Origin: Devosia chinhatensis
GTDB taxonomy: Bacteria > Pseudomonadota > Alphaproteobacteria > Rhizobiales > Devosiaceae
Length of the DNA: 64,000 bases
Reading direction: 5' to 3'
NCBI RefSeq assembly: GCF_000969445.1
Contig: NZ_JZEY01000054.1
Coordinates: 2,075,067 to 2,139,066, forward strand
The notes under the pieces were generated by a model. That model worked only from the letters and a program-made list of their open reading frames with translations, did not search any database and was not told where the DNA came from. Shown one piece after another: positions 31,771-41,205 of the stretch; the first letter of the stretch is position 1, and every line of letters begins with the position of its first letter. The position numbers were made by a program, and so were the translations under genes.

Positions 31771-33080
31771 TTCGGCAGGGGCCGCCTGATCTGCGGCAGG
31801 CCCAACGATACCACCCGCAGACCCGCGACGCGCTCGAGCACCATGGCGAGCGCGATCGTGCGCACCATCATCGCGGCAGCGCTCGCCATTGCCGCGCCGA
31901 CGATGCCGACAAGAGGCACGAGCGCAAAGGACAGCGCCAGCGTCACGCCGAGCACCGCGAGCCCGACGAAAATACCCGCACGCTGCTTTCCCAGCACGAT
32001 CAGCGCTTCCCCCGCCTGCCCCGCCATGGCGCGGATGACCAGCCCGAGGCCAAGCACCGCCATGACCCCATAGCCGGCCAGAAATTCCTCGCCGAAGGCC
32101 CCGAGCAGGACAGGCCCGGCCAGGAGCGCCACGGCGACGGCGGCAAGCGTCGCCCAGAAGGTCAGCCGCGAACTTGCCAGCACGCTGTCCTGCAGCGCGG
32201 CGCGGGAACGTCCTGCCAGATCGAGCGCGAAGCGTCGCCCGGCGACCAGCGTCATGGCATAGGCAACGAACCCGGCAAGGGCCAGGCTTCGCGCTGCCGC
32301 AAAATAGATGCCCACCGCCTCCGGCTCTGCCAGAAGGCTCAGCACCAGCACATCGCCATAGCCGATAAGATCGTCGAGCCCGGACAGCAGCAGCAGGGGC
32401 AGCGAGGCCATCAGCCAGAGGCGCCTCTGCCCGGGCCGCACCGGGCGGCGTCCGGGCGCAAGGCGCCGCAGCCGCCCCGCCAGAACCAGCGCCAGCCCGG
32501 CCGTCACCACGCCCATGGAGCCGATGAGGACGGCGCCGACCACCGGCAGGGTCAGCGGCACGCCCGACGCGCTGACCAAGATGCAGCCCATGCCGATGAG
32601 GATCGGCCGCAGCACATAGACGGGCACGGCAGCGAGGCGAAACCAGCCGAAACTGCGCGCCACCCCTTCGAGATAATATTCCATGGCCAGGAAGGGCAGC
32701 CCCAGCGCCACAAGCAGGATTGTCAGGCCCGGCCCCGCCTCGATGCCGAACAAGAGCGCGGCCGCGATGGCCCCAGAGGCCAGCACGAGACTCGCGCCGA
32801 AGACGCAGGCCATGCCGAACCGCCAGTAATTGCCCAGCGCCGCCAGATGCCCGCGCATCTGGTAGCGCGGCAGAAAGCGGATACTGGATTCGGCAAAGCC
32901 CAGCGCGGCAAAACTGCCCAGTGCCAGCATCCACGTCCAGAGCGTGACAAAGCCGCCATAGCCCTCCGCCGGCATCAGCCGCGCCAGCAGCACCTGCAGC
33001 GCGAAGACAAGACCGGCGCTCAGCACGCGGATGGCAAGGGCGATAATGGCGTCCAGCGTGCCGCCGGGCGTGCTAAACAT
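31767..33080 (-). CDS. polysaccharide flippase-like membrane protein (Wzx/MATE-like)
   Basis: 437 residues, about twelve to fourteen hydrophobic segments. The N-terminal region (RVLSAGLVFALQVLLARLMPAEGYGGFVTLWTW...) has the pattern of polysaccharide biosynthesis/oligosaccharide flippases of the MOP superfamily, which move lipid-linked sugars across the inner membrane. Its ATG at 33080 overlaps the end of the upstream GNAT gene by eight bases, implying translational coupling. Other polysaccharide genes are absent, so the substrate is open. Confidence 0.85.
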   Translation of the reverse strand: MFSTPGGTLDAIIALAIRVLSAGLVFALQVLLARLMPAEGYGGFVTLWTWMLALGSFAALGFAESSIRFLPRYQMRGHLAALGNYWRFGMACVFGASLVLASGAIAAALLFGIEAGPGLTILLVALGLPFLAMEYYLEGVARSFGWFRLAAVPVYVLRPILIGMGCILVSASGVPLTLPVVGAVLIGSMGVVTAGLALVLAGRLRRLAPGRRPVRPGQRRLWLMASLPLLLLSGLDDLIGYGDVLVLSLLAEPEAVGIYFAAARSLALAGFVAYAMTLVAGRRFALDLAGRSRAALQDSVLASSRLTFWATLAAVAVALLAGPVLLGAFGEEFLAGYGVMAVLGLGLVIRAMAGQAGEALIVLGKQRAGIFVGLAVLGVTLALSFALVPLVGIVGAAMASAAAMMVRTIALAMVLERVAGLRVVSLGLPQIRRPLPN

Positions 33081-34260
33081 AGAGCAACAGGCAGACGCCA
33101 GGCCGCAACACATGCCCTGCCCGCTCGACCATGACCGGCCATTGCCCATGCAGGCGCTTCAGCGCGGGGCGCAGTCTGGGCAGCCACGCGCACGCATAAA
33201 GCCGCCCCTTCCAGCTCAGCGCCTCGGCCCGGGCGGTCACCGCAATGGCCGTGTTGGTCCAGCTCGCCTTGTAATCGGCCGGATTGATCAGCAGGTCATA
33301 GGCCTTGATGCCGTTGTCAATGAGCCAGCCTACCGTCAGATCCATCTGCACCTTGCCTGGCGAGAGATCACGCAGCGCCCAGTCGAAGCCGCCGATATAG
33401 GCGTAGTAATGCCCGTTGCGCAGCATCCCGAGCTCGAGGGCCACCACCCGGTCGCCGGCCCGCAGCACCGAGAGGCACGCCCCGCTCAGGCTGTCGCGAT
33501 CGCCCTCGAGATTGGCCAGGAAATCCTCGTAGCCCGGCATGGAAAAGCCGACGCTGACGCGCCCGGTCTCGGCGATCCAGCGCCGCTTCATCTCAGCGCA
33601 AAGCCGCACCAGCTTCCTGAACTGGGCATCGCCCGGCCAGAGCACCTCGAAGTGCAGCTCGCCCAGCCGCGCCAGGTGATTGCGCCGGCGATTGCGATTG
33701 CGCTTCTGCAATTTGCCCAGTTGGGACGTATAGTGCTCGGAGGACTCGAAGTGCGATAGGTCCAGCATCGAGGCCATATTCGCCGAGCCTTCGACCTCAG
33801 GCTTGTCGGCCAGGATCTGCGCCAGCACCGACCCTTCCGGAACGGCCCGCGAAATGGTCACGTCGCAGCCGGCGGCGCGGATCTCATCGCGCAGATATCG
33901 CGACATCTCCGAAACGGGCAGCACATCGGGCCGCACCAGCACACCGCAATATTGGCTATGCGGCGCGCCCAGCGTCTCTAGCCGTTGGATGCCCGCCATG
34001 TCCACGATCATGCGCGGCCAGACGGCAATCAGCAGGTCGCCGTCCCACAGCGTGACCACATAGGGGCGATGCTTCCCGCTCCTGCCGAATTCGGCGACCC
34101 AGTTGCGGCACCAGTCGAAGCTTTGGAAGTAGACCAGAGGATCGGCACAAAGGCGCTCGAGCGCACGCCAGTCGCACGCAATGGCATCGATATCCTCGAG
34201 CGTTCTGAGCACACGACTGACGATTTCGCCCCTTGGCCGCACTGAAAAATTCCCCCGCAT
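33073..34260 (-). CDS. CelD/BcsL-like GNAT acetyltransferase
   Basis: 395 residues. Tandem GNAT-like folds of the BioF2/CelD group (PF13480): the region HYTSQLGKLQKRNRNRRRN near the middle and the C-terminal GKVQMDLTVGWLIDNGIKAYDLLINPADYKASWTN are characteristic. Related proteins sit in exopolysaccharide and cellulose clusters and acylate glycan or lipid intermediates. The overlap with the flippase gene supports a shared role in making or exporting a surface glycan. A possible TTG/ATG start upstream is not excluded. Confidence 0.83.
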   Translation of the reverse strand: MRGNFSVRPRGEIVSRVLRTLEDIDAIACDWRALERLCADPLVYFQSFDWCRNWVAEFGRSGKHRPYVVTLWDGDLLIAVWPRMIVDMAGIQRLETLGAPHSQYCGVLVRPDVLPVSEMSRYLRDEIRAAGCDVTISRAVPEGSVLAQILADKPEVEGSANMASMLDLSHFESSEHYTSQLGKLQKRNRNRRRNHLARLGELHFEVLWPGDAQFRKLVRLCAEMKRRWIAETGRVSVGFSMPGYEDFLANLEGDRDSLSGACLSVLRAGDRVVALELGMLRNGHYYAYIGGFDWALRDLSPGKVQMDLTVGWLIDNGIKAYDLLINPADYKASWTNTAIAVTARAEALSWKGRLYACAWLPRLRPALKRLHGQWPVMVERAGHVLRPGVCLLLYV

Positions 34261-34344
34261 CGCCTCATGACTAGCGTTGCAAGGATAAAGATGACGTTGC
34301 TTGCGGCGGTAAACAAAGGCTTTCGCCCGGCTTGGTAAAGAGAA

Positions 34345-35367
34345 CTAGTGTTCGCGCCCGGCAAAGAACTTTCCGACCACGTCGAGCGCGATCGCGACAT
34401 CGGCATCGTCGATATCAAGGTGAGTGACCCAGCGTTGCTGGCCGTAGCGACCGGTCACGCCGATTCCATGGTCCGCCAGATGCGAAGACAGCTGCGCGCC
34501 GATCTGGGTATCCATGTCGACCCAGACGATATTGGTCTGCGGACTGCTGACTTGGAGCGCCTCGTGGCGCGCCAGCCCCTCCGCCAGCACATGCGCACGG
34601 CGATGGTCGTCGGCGAGCCGGTCGACATGGTGATCGAGGGCGTATAGCCCGGCTGCGGCCAGCAACCCGGCCTGGCGCATGCCGCCGCCCAGCATCTTGC
34701 GATGGCGCCTGGCCGTCTCGATGAGCGCGGCCCGCCCCACCAGCACCGAACCGACCGGCGCGCCCAATCCCTTGGAAAGGCAGATCGAGACCGTGTCGAA
34801 AGGTGCCGCGAAGTCCTTGATCGCGACCCCCAGCGCCACACAGGCATTGAATGCCCGCGCGCCATCGAGATGGAGGCCAAGGTCGTGCTTGCGCGCCAGC
34901 GCTGCGACGGACTGCATATAGTGCATCGGCAGGACGCGCCCGCCAAAGGTATTTTCGAGCGCGATCACCCGCGTCGTGGCAAAATGGTTGTCGCCGGCCT
35001 TGATCGCTGCTTCGATATCGGCGAGCGCCATCGTCCCGTCCGGCTGGTGCGCGATCGGCTGGGGCTGGATGGAGCCCAGCACCGCCGCCCCGCCTGCTTC
35101 ATACTTGTAGCAATGCGCATTCTGGCCGGCGATGAACTCGTCGCCCCGTCCGCAATGGCTCATCAGGGCCAGGAGGTTGGACTGGGTCCCGGTGGGCACG
35201 AACAGGGCCGCATCCTTGCCCAGCATCTCCGCCATGCGCTGCTCCAGCGCGTTGACGCTAGGATCGTCCCCGAAGACGTCGTCGCCCACTTCCGCCGCGG
35301 CCATGGCCGCGCGCATCGCAGCGTCGGGCTTGGTGACGGTATCGGAGCGAAAGTCGTGACGGATCAT
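34345..35367 (-). CDS. ltaE: low-specificity L-threonine aldolase
   Basis: 340 residues, the usual length. PLP enzyme of fold type I that cleaves L-threonine and L-allo-threonine to glycine and acetaldehyde: N-terminal FRSDTVTKPDAAMRAAMAAAEVGDDVFGDDPSVNALE, aspartate HLDGARAFNA and the PLP lysine in SICLSKGLGAPVGSV. It stands alone on the minus strand with short gaps on both sides. Confidence 0.93.
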   Translation of the reverse strand: MIRHDFRSDTVTKPDAAMRAAMAAAEVGDDVFGDDPSVNALEQRMAEMLGKDAALFVPTGTQSNLLALMSHCGRGDEFIAGQNAHCYKYEAGGAAVLGSIQPQPIAHQPDGTMALADIEAAIKAGDNHFATTRVIALENTFGGRVLPMHYMQSVAALARKHDLGLHLDGARAFNACVALGVAIKDFAAPFDTVSICLSKGLGAPVGSVLVGRAALIETARRHRKMLGGGMRQAGLLAAAGLYALDHHVDRLADDHRRAHVLAEGLARHEALQVSSPQTNIVWVDMDTQIGAQLSSHLADHGIGVTGRYGQQRWVTHLDIDDADVAIALDVVGKFFAGREH

Positions 35368-35422
35368 CTTTGAGCCTCATGAAAACCGGGACTGGCTTTG
35401 TGCCAAGCCCGGACCGCTTTGG

Positions 35423-36400
35423 CTAGGCCGCGACGTCGCCGCCATCTTCTCCGTCATTGGCCGCACTGAGCTCCAGGGCCGGCTTGCGCGCGACCACGAG
35501 TATGCCGGTAATCGGCGCGCCGCGGTCGAACCGCAGGATGGCGGTTTCGAAGCGCAGGATGTCGAGCCCCGCCACCACAAGGGCGTCGCGCGTTGCGGCA
35601 ATGCCATGAGCATAGCGCAGGCTCGGCCGCAGGAAGACGTCCTCATCCCCGTCATGGGCTTCGAGCGAAAAGGCCACGAGCCCCCCGCCCCTGAGTGCCG
35701 GGACCAGCGCCGTCAGCACCGGTCCCAGGGCGCCGCAATAGATCAGCACGTCGGCCGCGGTGACGAGGTCGGCATCCGCCCGGCGCGCATTGAGCGAAGC
35801 GACCAATTCGGCCTTCTGCAGGCTGTCATAGATATTCTTGCGAGCCGTTTCCGCGATCATGGCCGCAGAAATGTCTATGCCCTCGAGCACCCGCACGCGC
35901 TCGCGCAGCCGCGCTCCCATCAGTCCCGTGCCGCAGCCGAGGTCCAGCGCCTTGTCGAACCCCGTCAAACCCAGCCGCGCCATTTCCTCCTGGATCAGCG
36001 TGTCGAGCAGTTCCGGCACCCGATAGCCGAGCTTGCCGACCAGGGCGTCTTCGAACTTGGGTGCATATTGGTCGAACAGCGCCTCGACATAGCCCACGGC
36101 CGTGCCGTCGCCCGCCGGGCCGGCCTTGTGGGCTGCCAGTTTCAGCCGGGCGCCGAACAATCCCTCGTCGTCCAGCGCCTCGAGGCGACGCCAGGCCGCG
36201 ATGGCCGCTGCCACGTTGCCTGCTTTCTCCTCGTAGCTGCCCAGAAGGTCCCAGGCGGCAGCCCAGTCGGGCGCCAGCTCCAGCGCCTGCCCGATGAGGT
36301 CGATTGCGGCGGAATAGTCGCCGCCTTCTGCCAGCATGCGGGCATAATCCACGCGCCGGTCGGCGATCAGGTCGCCGGAGGAAAAAGACGCCTTGCTCAA
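35423..36400 (-). CDS. TPR repeat plus class I SAM methyltransferase
   Basis: About 325 residues. Two tetratricopeptide repeats (SSGDLIADRRVDYARMLAEGGDYSAAIDL... and the next, about 10-85) precede a Rossmann methyltransferase with motif I ALDLGCGTGLMG around residue 155 and IDISAAM. Fusions of TPR and methyltransferase are known in several Alphaproteobacteria; the substrate is unknown. The start is uncertain: a TTG at 36400 gives a natural N-terminus, but no good ribosome binding site stands before it and an ATG exists at 36475. Confidence 0.83.
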   Translation of the reverse strand: MSKASFSSGDLIADRRVDYARMLAEGGDYSAAIDLIGQALELAPDWAAAWDLLGSYEEKAGNVAAAIAAWRRLEALDDEGLFGARLKLAAHKAGPAGDGTAVGYVEALFDQYAPKFEDALVGKLGYRVPELLDTLIQEEMARLGLTGFDKALDLGCGTGLMGARLRERVRVLEGIDISAAMIAETARKNIYDSLQKAELVASLNARRADADLVTAADVLIYCGALGPVLTALVPALRGGGLVAFSLEAHDGDEDVFLRPSLRYAHGIAATRDALVVAGLDILRFETAILRFDRGAPITGILVVARKPALELSAANDGEDGGDVAA

Positions 36401-36878
36401 GACGATTGGCTTTCGAGAAGACCGGCCCCTTTGGCACGGCGGCGGGGATTTGACGCAAGAGCGGGGAAAACGCAAGTAAAATGCAGCGGCGTACGCATCT
36501 GGCGCATTTGCGCCCTTTCAACATGCCTCGAATGCTCTAGAATATGGACATTGTCGGCGGAGCCAGGTGCACCGGCATTGCCTCATCCGGCCTCATGGCC
36601 GGCCCGCTTTTCTCCGGCGGGAAATCTTTTGATCCAACCTGTTTGGCCTCGCCAGAGCACCCGCTTTGCCGAGCCTGTTGTCGTGCCCACGCGACATATT
36701 GATGCCTTGTAAATTTCAGGCTAGGCTCCAGCATCGAATATTGCGGCCGACCGATCTGAACACGCGAATGCAATTCGCTATTGCTGACGTCATCTTCCGA
36801 GATTTCGATATCACATTGGGCTCAGCCGGGTGCACGGCGGAGCCCTACCAGCAGCGACTGCACGAGGGAACGCGCATT
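36401..36878. other. 478-base intergenic region upstream of the cold-shock gene
   Basis: No credible gene. Two adjacent hairpins, CCGGCC-TCAT-GGCCGG (36587-36602) and CCCGC...GCGGG (36603-36621), are followed by AAATCTTTT and could be a terminator or part of a small transcript. A TTGATG...TAGGCT pair with a 17-base spacer near 36699 is a possible promoter. A GGGCTC/GAGCCC hairpin at about 36819-36844 lies in what would be the csp leader; long structured leaders are usual for thermoregulated csp mRNAs. Confidence 0.45.
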
Positions 36879-37088
36879 ATGGCAACTGGCACCGTTAAAT
36901 GGTTCAACGGGCAAAAGGGTTACGGCTTCATTCAGCCGGATGAGGGTGGGGCGGACGTGTTCGTCCATATTTCGGCTGTCCAGCGCTCCGGCCTCAACGG
37001 CCTGGACGAAGGCCAGAAGGTGACCTACGAGATCGTCAAGGACAAGCGGACCGGCAAGTCCGCCGCCGACAATCTCACTGCCGCCTGA
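36879..37088 (+). CDS. cold-shock protein, CspA family
   Basis: 69 residues, a single OB-fold cold-shock domain with both nucleic-acid-binding motifs, KGYGFI (RNP1-like) and VFVHIS (RNP2). It binds single-stranded RNA/DNA and acts as an RNA chaperone. The ATG at 36879 is preceded by GAGGGAA. A long upstream leader and a terminator right after the stop indicate a monocistronic, probably post-transcriptionally regulated gene. Confidence 0.96.
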   Translation: MATGTVKWFNGQKGYGFIQPDEGGADVFVHISAVQRSGLNGLDEGQKVTYEIVKDKRTGKSAADNLTAA

Positions 37089-37109
37089 TCAGAACGACGA
37101 CATCGTCAC

Positions 37110-37143
37110 GGGCGCGCCTCCTCGGGGGCGCGCCCTTTTGTTT
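37110..37143. terminator. intrinsic terminator of the cold-shock gene
   Basis: GGGCGCGCC/GGCGCGCCC stem (37110-37135) followed by TTTTGTTT. It lies between convergent genes. Confidence 0.88.
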
Positions 37144-37150
37144 GCCCCTC

Positions 37151-38293
37151 CTAGTCGGCCGGTTCGATGCGCATGAGCGCGCCATTGGCCGCATCGGTGA
37201 GGATGTAGATCACCCCATCGGGACTGATCCGTACGTCGCGGATCCGGCCAAGCTGCCCATCGAACAGGCGCTCCTCGCCCACGACCTCGTCGCCCTCCAT
37301 GTCCAGCCGGATCAGCATGTTGCCGCTGAGACCGCCTGTAAGCAGGTCGCCCTCCCATTCGGGCAGCAGGCTGCCTGAATAGAAAGCCAGCCCGGACGGG
37401 GATATCGATGGCGTCCAATAATGCAGCGGCTGTTCCAGCCCCTCCTGCTCCTGACCCACACCGATCGGCAGGCCGCTATAATCGCGTCCATAGGTGATGA
37501 TCGGCCAGCCGTAATTGCGTCCACCCTCGACCCTGTGCAGGGCATCGCCGCCCTGCGGCCCGTGCTCGACGAGAAACAGCGCCCCATCGTCCGGGCGCAA
37601 TGTCGCCCCCTGCGGATTGCGATGCCCGATGCTCCAGAAGGCCTCGGCCCATCCCTCCAGCCGCGGATTGTCTGCAGGAATGCCGCCATTGGGATCGATC
37701 CGCACCACGCCTCCAGCCAGGTCCGCCTCGTCCTGCGCCCGGTCCATCGTCCCCCGGTCGCCCAGCGTCACGAACAGGTTTCCGTCCTGCCCCACCACGA
37801 TGCGCGAGCCGAAATGGCGGTTGGAATTGTCGTAATTGTTCATCCGGAAGATCACTCTCTGGTCTTCAAGACGCCCGGCGTCGCCTTCGAGCACCAGTCG
37901 CGCAGCCATCACCGCCGTGCCGGTGCCGCGCTGGCGGCCGGCCGACGCGGCCGGCTCGGCAAAGCTCATGTAGATCGTGCCGCTCTCGGCAAAATCGGGC
38001 GCCAGGACCACGTCGAGCAAACCGCCCTGGCCGCGCGCCACCACCTCGGGCACTCCGCTGACCCCGAAACGTGCCCCATCGGCGCCGATCACCAGCATTC
38101 GTCCAGGCCGCTCGGTGACGAGGAAGCGCCCATCGGGCAGGAAGGCCAGCGCCCAGGGATGCTCGAGACTATCGGCGACCACGCTCGCCACCAGCGCGCC
38201 CGCGCTGCTGTCCACGCTCTGCGCCAGGGCCGGCATCGCCATCGCCCCTCCTGTCGCCAGCGTGAGGGAAAGCGTCAGAGCGCGAATGAGCAT
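37151..38293 (-). CDS. secreted PQQ-type aldose sugar dehydrogenase
   Basis: 380 residues with a signal peptide (cleavage about after MPALAQ). Six-bladed propeller of the glucose/sorbosone dehydrogenase family (PF07995; E. coli YliI is a PQQ-dependent aldose dehydrogenase): [21 protein letters not shown], the catalytic-type [24 protein letters not shown] and RNYGWP are all present. It oxidises aldoses in the periplasm if PQQ is supplied. A paralogue is at 54343. The start at 38293 fits the signal peptide. Confidence 0.9.
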   Translation of the reverse strand: MLIRALTLSLTLATGGAMAMPALAQSVDSSAGALVASVVADSLEHPWALAFLPDGRFLVTERPGRMLVIGADGARFGVSGVPEVVARGQGGLLDVVLAPDFAESGTIYMSFAEPAASAGRQRGTGTAVMAARLVLEGDAGRLEDQRVIFRMNNYDNSNRHFGSRIVVGQDGNLFVTLGDRGTMDRAQDEADLAGGVVRIDPNGGIPADNPRLEGWAEAFWSIGHRNPQGATLRPDDGALFLVEHGPQGGDALHRVEGGRNYGWPIITYGRDYSGLPIGVGQEQEGLEQPLHYWTPSISPSGLAFYSGSLLPEWEGDLLTGGLSGNMLIRLDMEGDEVVGEERLFDGQLGRIRDVRISPDGVIYILTDAANGALMRIEPAD

Positions 38294-38577
38294 GGTCCTG
38301 CCTTTCTTCTGGCAATGGCGCGACCGCCATTGCAATGCCATGTGGAGTGCTTACCTCAAGTGTCACCACCGGCTTGACCACAACGTGGCAGCCGGGCAAG
38401 CTGGATGACATCTTCCTGAAAACTTGTCGTGAAGCATTGGCCGAACGAAGCGTGGCAGGGAGAGGTCATGCCGGGCGGCATTGCCCGCCGGCACCAGTTT
38501 CGTTTCGTGTCGCGGCCCCGGGAGGCTGGCCGCGCACTGTTTTTTATTTTGCCGAGCCGATTGGAGGCAGGACGATT

Positions 38578-39051
38578 ATGGACAAGATCCCGATGACGGT
38601 TCAGGGGCACAAGGCTCTTTCGGCCGAATACGATCACCGCACTCAGAACGAGCGTCGTCGGATCATCGATGCCATCTCCGAAGCCCGCGCCCATGGCGAT
38701 CTTTCCGAGAACGCCGAATATTCCGCCGCCAAGGAACAGCAGAGCCTCAATGAAGGCCGCATCCAGGAACTCGAATCCATGCTGGCCCTGGCCGACATCA
38801 TCGATGTGTCAAAGCTGAGCGGCAGCAAGGTCAAGTTCGGCGCCACGGTCACTTTCCTCGACGAGGACACCGAGGAAGAAAAGACTTATCAGGTGGTCGG
38901 CGATCCCGAGGCCGATGCCTCGGCCGGGCGCATCTCGATTTCTTCGCCCATCGCCCGCGCCATGATCGGCAAGGAAGAGGGCGATTCGTTCGAGGTCGCC
39001 GCGCCGGGCGGCGCCCGCAGCTACGAGATCGTCAAGATAGAGTATATCTGA
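38578..39051 (+). CDS. greA: transcription elongation factor GreA
   Basis: 157 residues. An N-terminal coiled coil (about 10-75) with the acidic tip motif [15 protein letters not shown], then the C-terminal FKBP-like domain ending IVKIEYI. It enters the RNA polymerase secondary channel and stimulates cleavage of backtracked transcripts. GGAGG lies ten bases upstream of the ATG. Its 285-base upstream region, shared with the divergent sugar dehydrogenase gene, must hold the promoters of both. Confidence 0.96.
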   Translation: MDKIPMTVQGHKALSAEYDHRTQNERRRIIDAISEARAHGDLSENAEYSAAKEQQSLNEGRIQELESMLALADIIDVSKLSGSKVKFGATVTFLDEDTEEEKTYQVVGDPEADASAGRISISSPIARAMIGKEEGDSFEVAAPGGARSYEIVKIEYI

Positions 39052-39097
39052 CGCCTAAAAATTGGGCGCGACCCCAATATCCTGTGTCTTTCCTGTA

Positions 39098-39128
39098 CAC
39101 TCCCGCGAGCATCTGCTCAGCGGGAGTG
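39098..39128. terminator. long hairpin after greA
   Basis: CACTCCCGC-GAGCA-TC-TGCTC-A-GCGGGAGTG gives a fourteen-pair stem with a single bulge. It is followed only by AGTTTG, so termination may be moderate; a processing or mRNA-stabilising role is possible. Confidence 0.55.
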
Positions 39129-39206
39129 AGTTTGCCTTGAAACATTCCCGCTTCGCCTCTTAACTAGGGGCAAGGGAGAAGTCCTGTCTTTGGGAGATGC
39201 GTTGCG

Positions 39207-40157
39207 ATGCACGCAAAAGTCGTCATCATCGGTTCTGGTCCGGCCGGCTACACCGCCGCCATCTACGCGGCGCGGGCCATGCTCGAGCCGCTGATGATCC
39301 AGGGCCTGCAACCGGGCGGCCAGCTGACCATCACCACCGATGTCGAGAATTATCCCGGCTTTGCCCACGTCATCCAGGGCCCATGGCTCATGGACCAGAT
39401 GAAGGCGCAGGCCGAGCATGTCGGCACGCGCATCGTCAACGACATCATCACCTCGGTCGATCTCGACCGCCGCCCCTTCGTGCTGCACGGTGATAGCGGC
39501 GACACCTATACCGCCGACAGCCTCATCATCGCCACCGGCGCCCAGGCCAAATGGCTGGGCCTGCCTTCCGAGCAGAAGTTCCAGGGCTTCGGCGTCTCGG
39601 CCTGCGCCACTTGCGATGGCTTCTTCTACCGCGGCAAGCAGGTGCTCGTCGTCGGCGGCGGCAACACGGCGGTCGAGGAAGCGCTGTTCCTCACCAATTT
39701 CGCCGAGAAGGTCATCGTCGTGCATCGCCGCGATGAATTCCGCGCCGAGCGCATTTTGCAGGACCGCCTGTTCAAGAATCCCAAGATCGAGGTCCGCTGG
39801 AATACCGAGGTCGTCGAAGTCGGGGGCGCGCCCATGCCGCCTTCGGTCAATACAGTCACCCTGCGCAATCGCCTCAGCGGCGAGACCTATGAGCAGCCGA
39901 TCGACGGTGTCTTCGTCGCCATCGGTCACGCCCCGGCCACCTCCATCTTTGCCGGCAAGCTCGACATGAAGGCCGGCGGTTATCTGCAGGTAAAGCCCGG
40001 CACCACCGAAACCAACATTCCCGGCGTCTTCGCGGCCGGCGACGTGACCGACGACATCTATCGCCAGGCGGTCACCGCTGCGGGCATGGGATGCATGGCG
40101 GCTCTCGACGCCGAGCGCTTTCTGGCAGAACATGAGCTGGCGGAAGCGGCGGAATAG
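39207..40157 (+). CDS. trxB: thioredoxin-disulfide reductase
   Basis: 316 residues. Flavoprotein that reduces thioredoxin with NADPH: FAD-binding GSGPAGYTAAIYAARA at the N-terminus, the redox-active pair CATC (Cys133 and Cys136), the NADPH-binding GGGNTAVEEALFLTNF and the C-terminal FAD motif VFAAGDVTDDIYRQAVTAAGMG. A LysR regulator follows on the same strand after 113 bases, a conserved neighbour in Rhizobiales. Confidence 0.97.
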   Translation: MHAKVVIIGSGPAGYTAAIYAARAMLEPLMIQGLQPGGQLTITTDVENYPGFAHVIQGPWLMDQMKAQAEHVGTRIVNDIITSVDLDRRPFVLHGDSGDTYTADSLIIATGAQAKWLGLPSEQKFQGFGVSACATCDGFFYRGKQVLVVGGGNTAVEEALFLTNFAEKVIVVHRRDEFRAERILQDRLFKNPKIEVRWNTEVVEVGGAPMPPSVNTVTLRNRLSGETYEQPIDGVFVAIGHAPATSIFAGKLDMKAGGYLQVKPGTTETNIPGVFAAGDVTDDIYRQAVTAAGMGCMAALDAERFLAEHELAEAAE

Positions 40158-40270
40158 GACTGCGACAGGATGACCGAGGGAAAATCCCACACCGTCACAA
40201 TTGCTGCGTCCATTTCGACTAAGGCGGCGCACACGGTTCGACCTGGCTGAACGATAACGAAGAAGGCGTC

Positions 40271-41170
40271 ATGAAAATGCTCGACTGGGACAAGCTCCGG
40301 ATTTTCCACACGGCCGCCGAGTCGGGCTCCTTCACCCACGCCGCCGAAAAACTGGGCATGAGCCAGTCGGCGGTCAGCCGCCAGATTTCGGCCCTCGAGG
40401 ACGATCTGGGCCTCAAACTGTTCATCCGCCATGCGCGCGGCCTCGTGCTGACCGAGGTGGGTGAGCAATTGTTCCGCACCGCGCACCGCATGCATTGGGA
40501 ACTCCAGCAGGTCGAGACGCAGATGTCCGAGAGCCAGGACATCCCCACCGGCCCGCTCATCGTCACCACCACTGTGGGTATCGGCTCCACCTGGCTGTCC
40601 TCGCGGCTCGATGAATTCCTCAAGCTCTACCCGCTGATCCAGCTCGAAATCCGCCTCAACGATGCCGAGCTCGACCTTGCCATGCGCGAGGCCGACGTGG
40701 CCATCCGCCTGCACCGTCCCAACCAGTCGGAAATGATCCAGCGCAAGCTGTTCACGGTCCATAACCACTTCTATGCGTCCAACAGCTATGTCGACGAAAA
40801 CGGCATGCCCTCCTCGGCCGAGGATCTGGACAATCACCGCATCATTTCCTTCGGCGAACCGGTCCCTTCCTATCTGGGCGACATCAACTATCTCGAGCGC
40901 ATGGGCCGCTCCGATTCCAGCCCGCGCCGCGCTGCCCTGCGGGTCAATGCCATCTACGGCATGATGCAGGCCTGCCGTGCTGGCATCGGCATCGCCATGC
41001 TGCCCGCCTATGTCACCGAAAAGGAAGATGGCCTCGTCCAGGTCCTGCCCGAGATCGAGCTGCCCGCCTACGAAGCCTATTTCGTCTATCCGCCGGCTCT
41101 GAAGAATTCCAAGCGCGTTGGCGTCTTCCGCGACTTCCTGGTTTCCAAGGCCCGCGAGTGGAGCTTCTGA
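40271..41170 (+). CDS. LysR-family regulator, LsrB/VtlR-like
   Basis: 299 residues. N-terminal helix-turn-helix (about 5-64: FTHAAEKLGMSQSAVSRQISALE) and a C-terminal effector domain. The position next to trxB and the sequence pattern fit the LsrB (Sinorhizobium, Agrobacterium) / VtlR (Brucella) group, which control oxidative stress, envelope and small RNA genes. LsrB is known to sense oxidation through cysteines; this protein has just one, Cys235 in MMQACRAGIG, so the mechanism may differ. A GNAT-free short gap separates it from the HAD gene. Confidence 0.87.
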   Translation: MKMLDWDKLRIFHTAAESGSFTHAAEKLGMSQSAVSRQISALEDDLGLKLFIRHARGLVLTEVGEQLFRTAHRMHWELQQVETQMSESQDIPTGPLIVTTTVGIGSTWLSSRLDEFLKLYPLIQLEIRLNDAELDLAMREADVAIRLHRPNQSEMIQRKLFTVHNHFYASNSYVDENGMPSSAEDLDNHRIISFGEPVPSYLGDINYLERMGRSDSSPRRAALRVNAIYGMMQACRAGIGIAMLPAYVTEKEDGLVQVLPEIELPAYEAYFVYPPALKNSKRVGVFRDFLVSKAREWSF

Positions 41171-41205
41171 CCGCGCCATAGGCCAGATCGGAGCGCCACG
41201 AGCAG

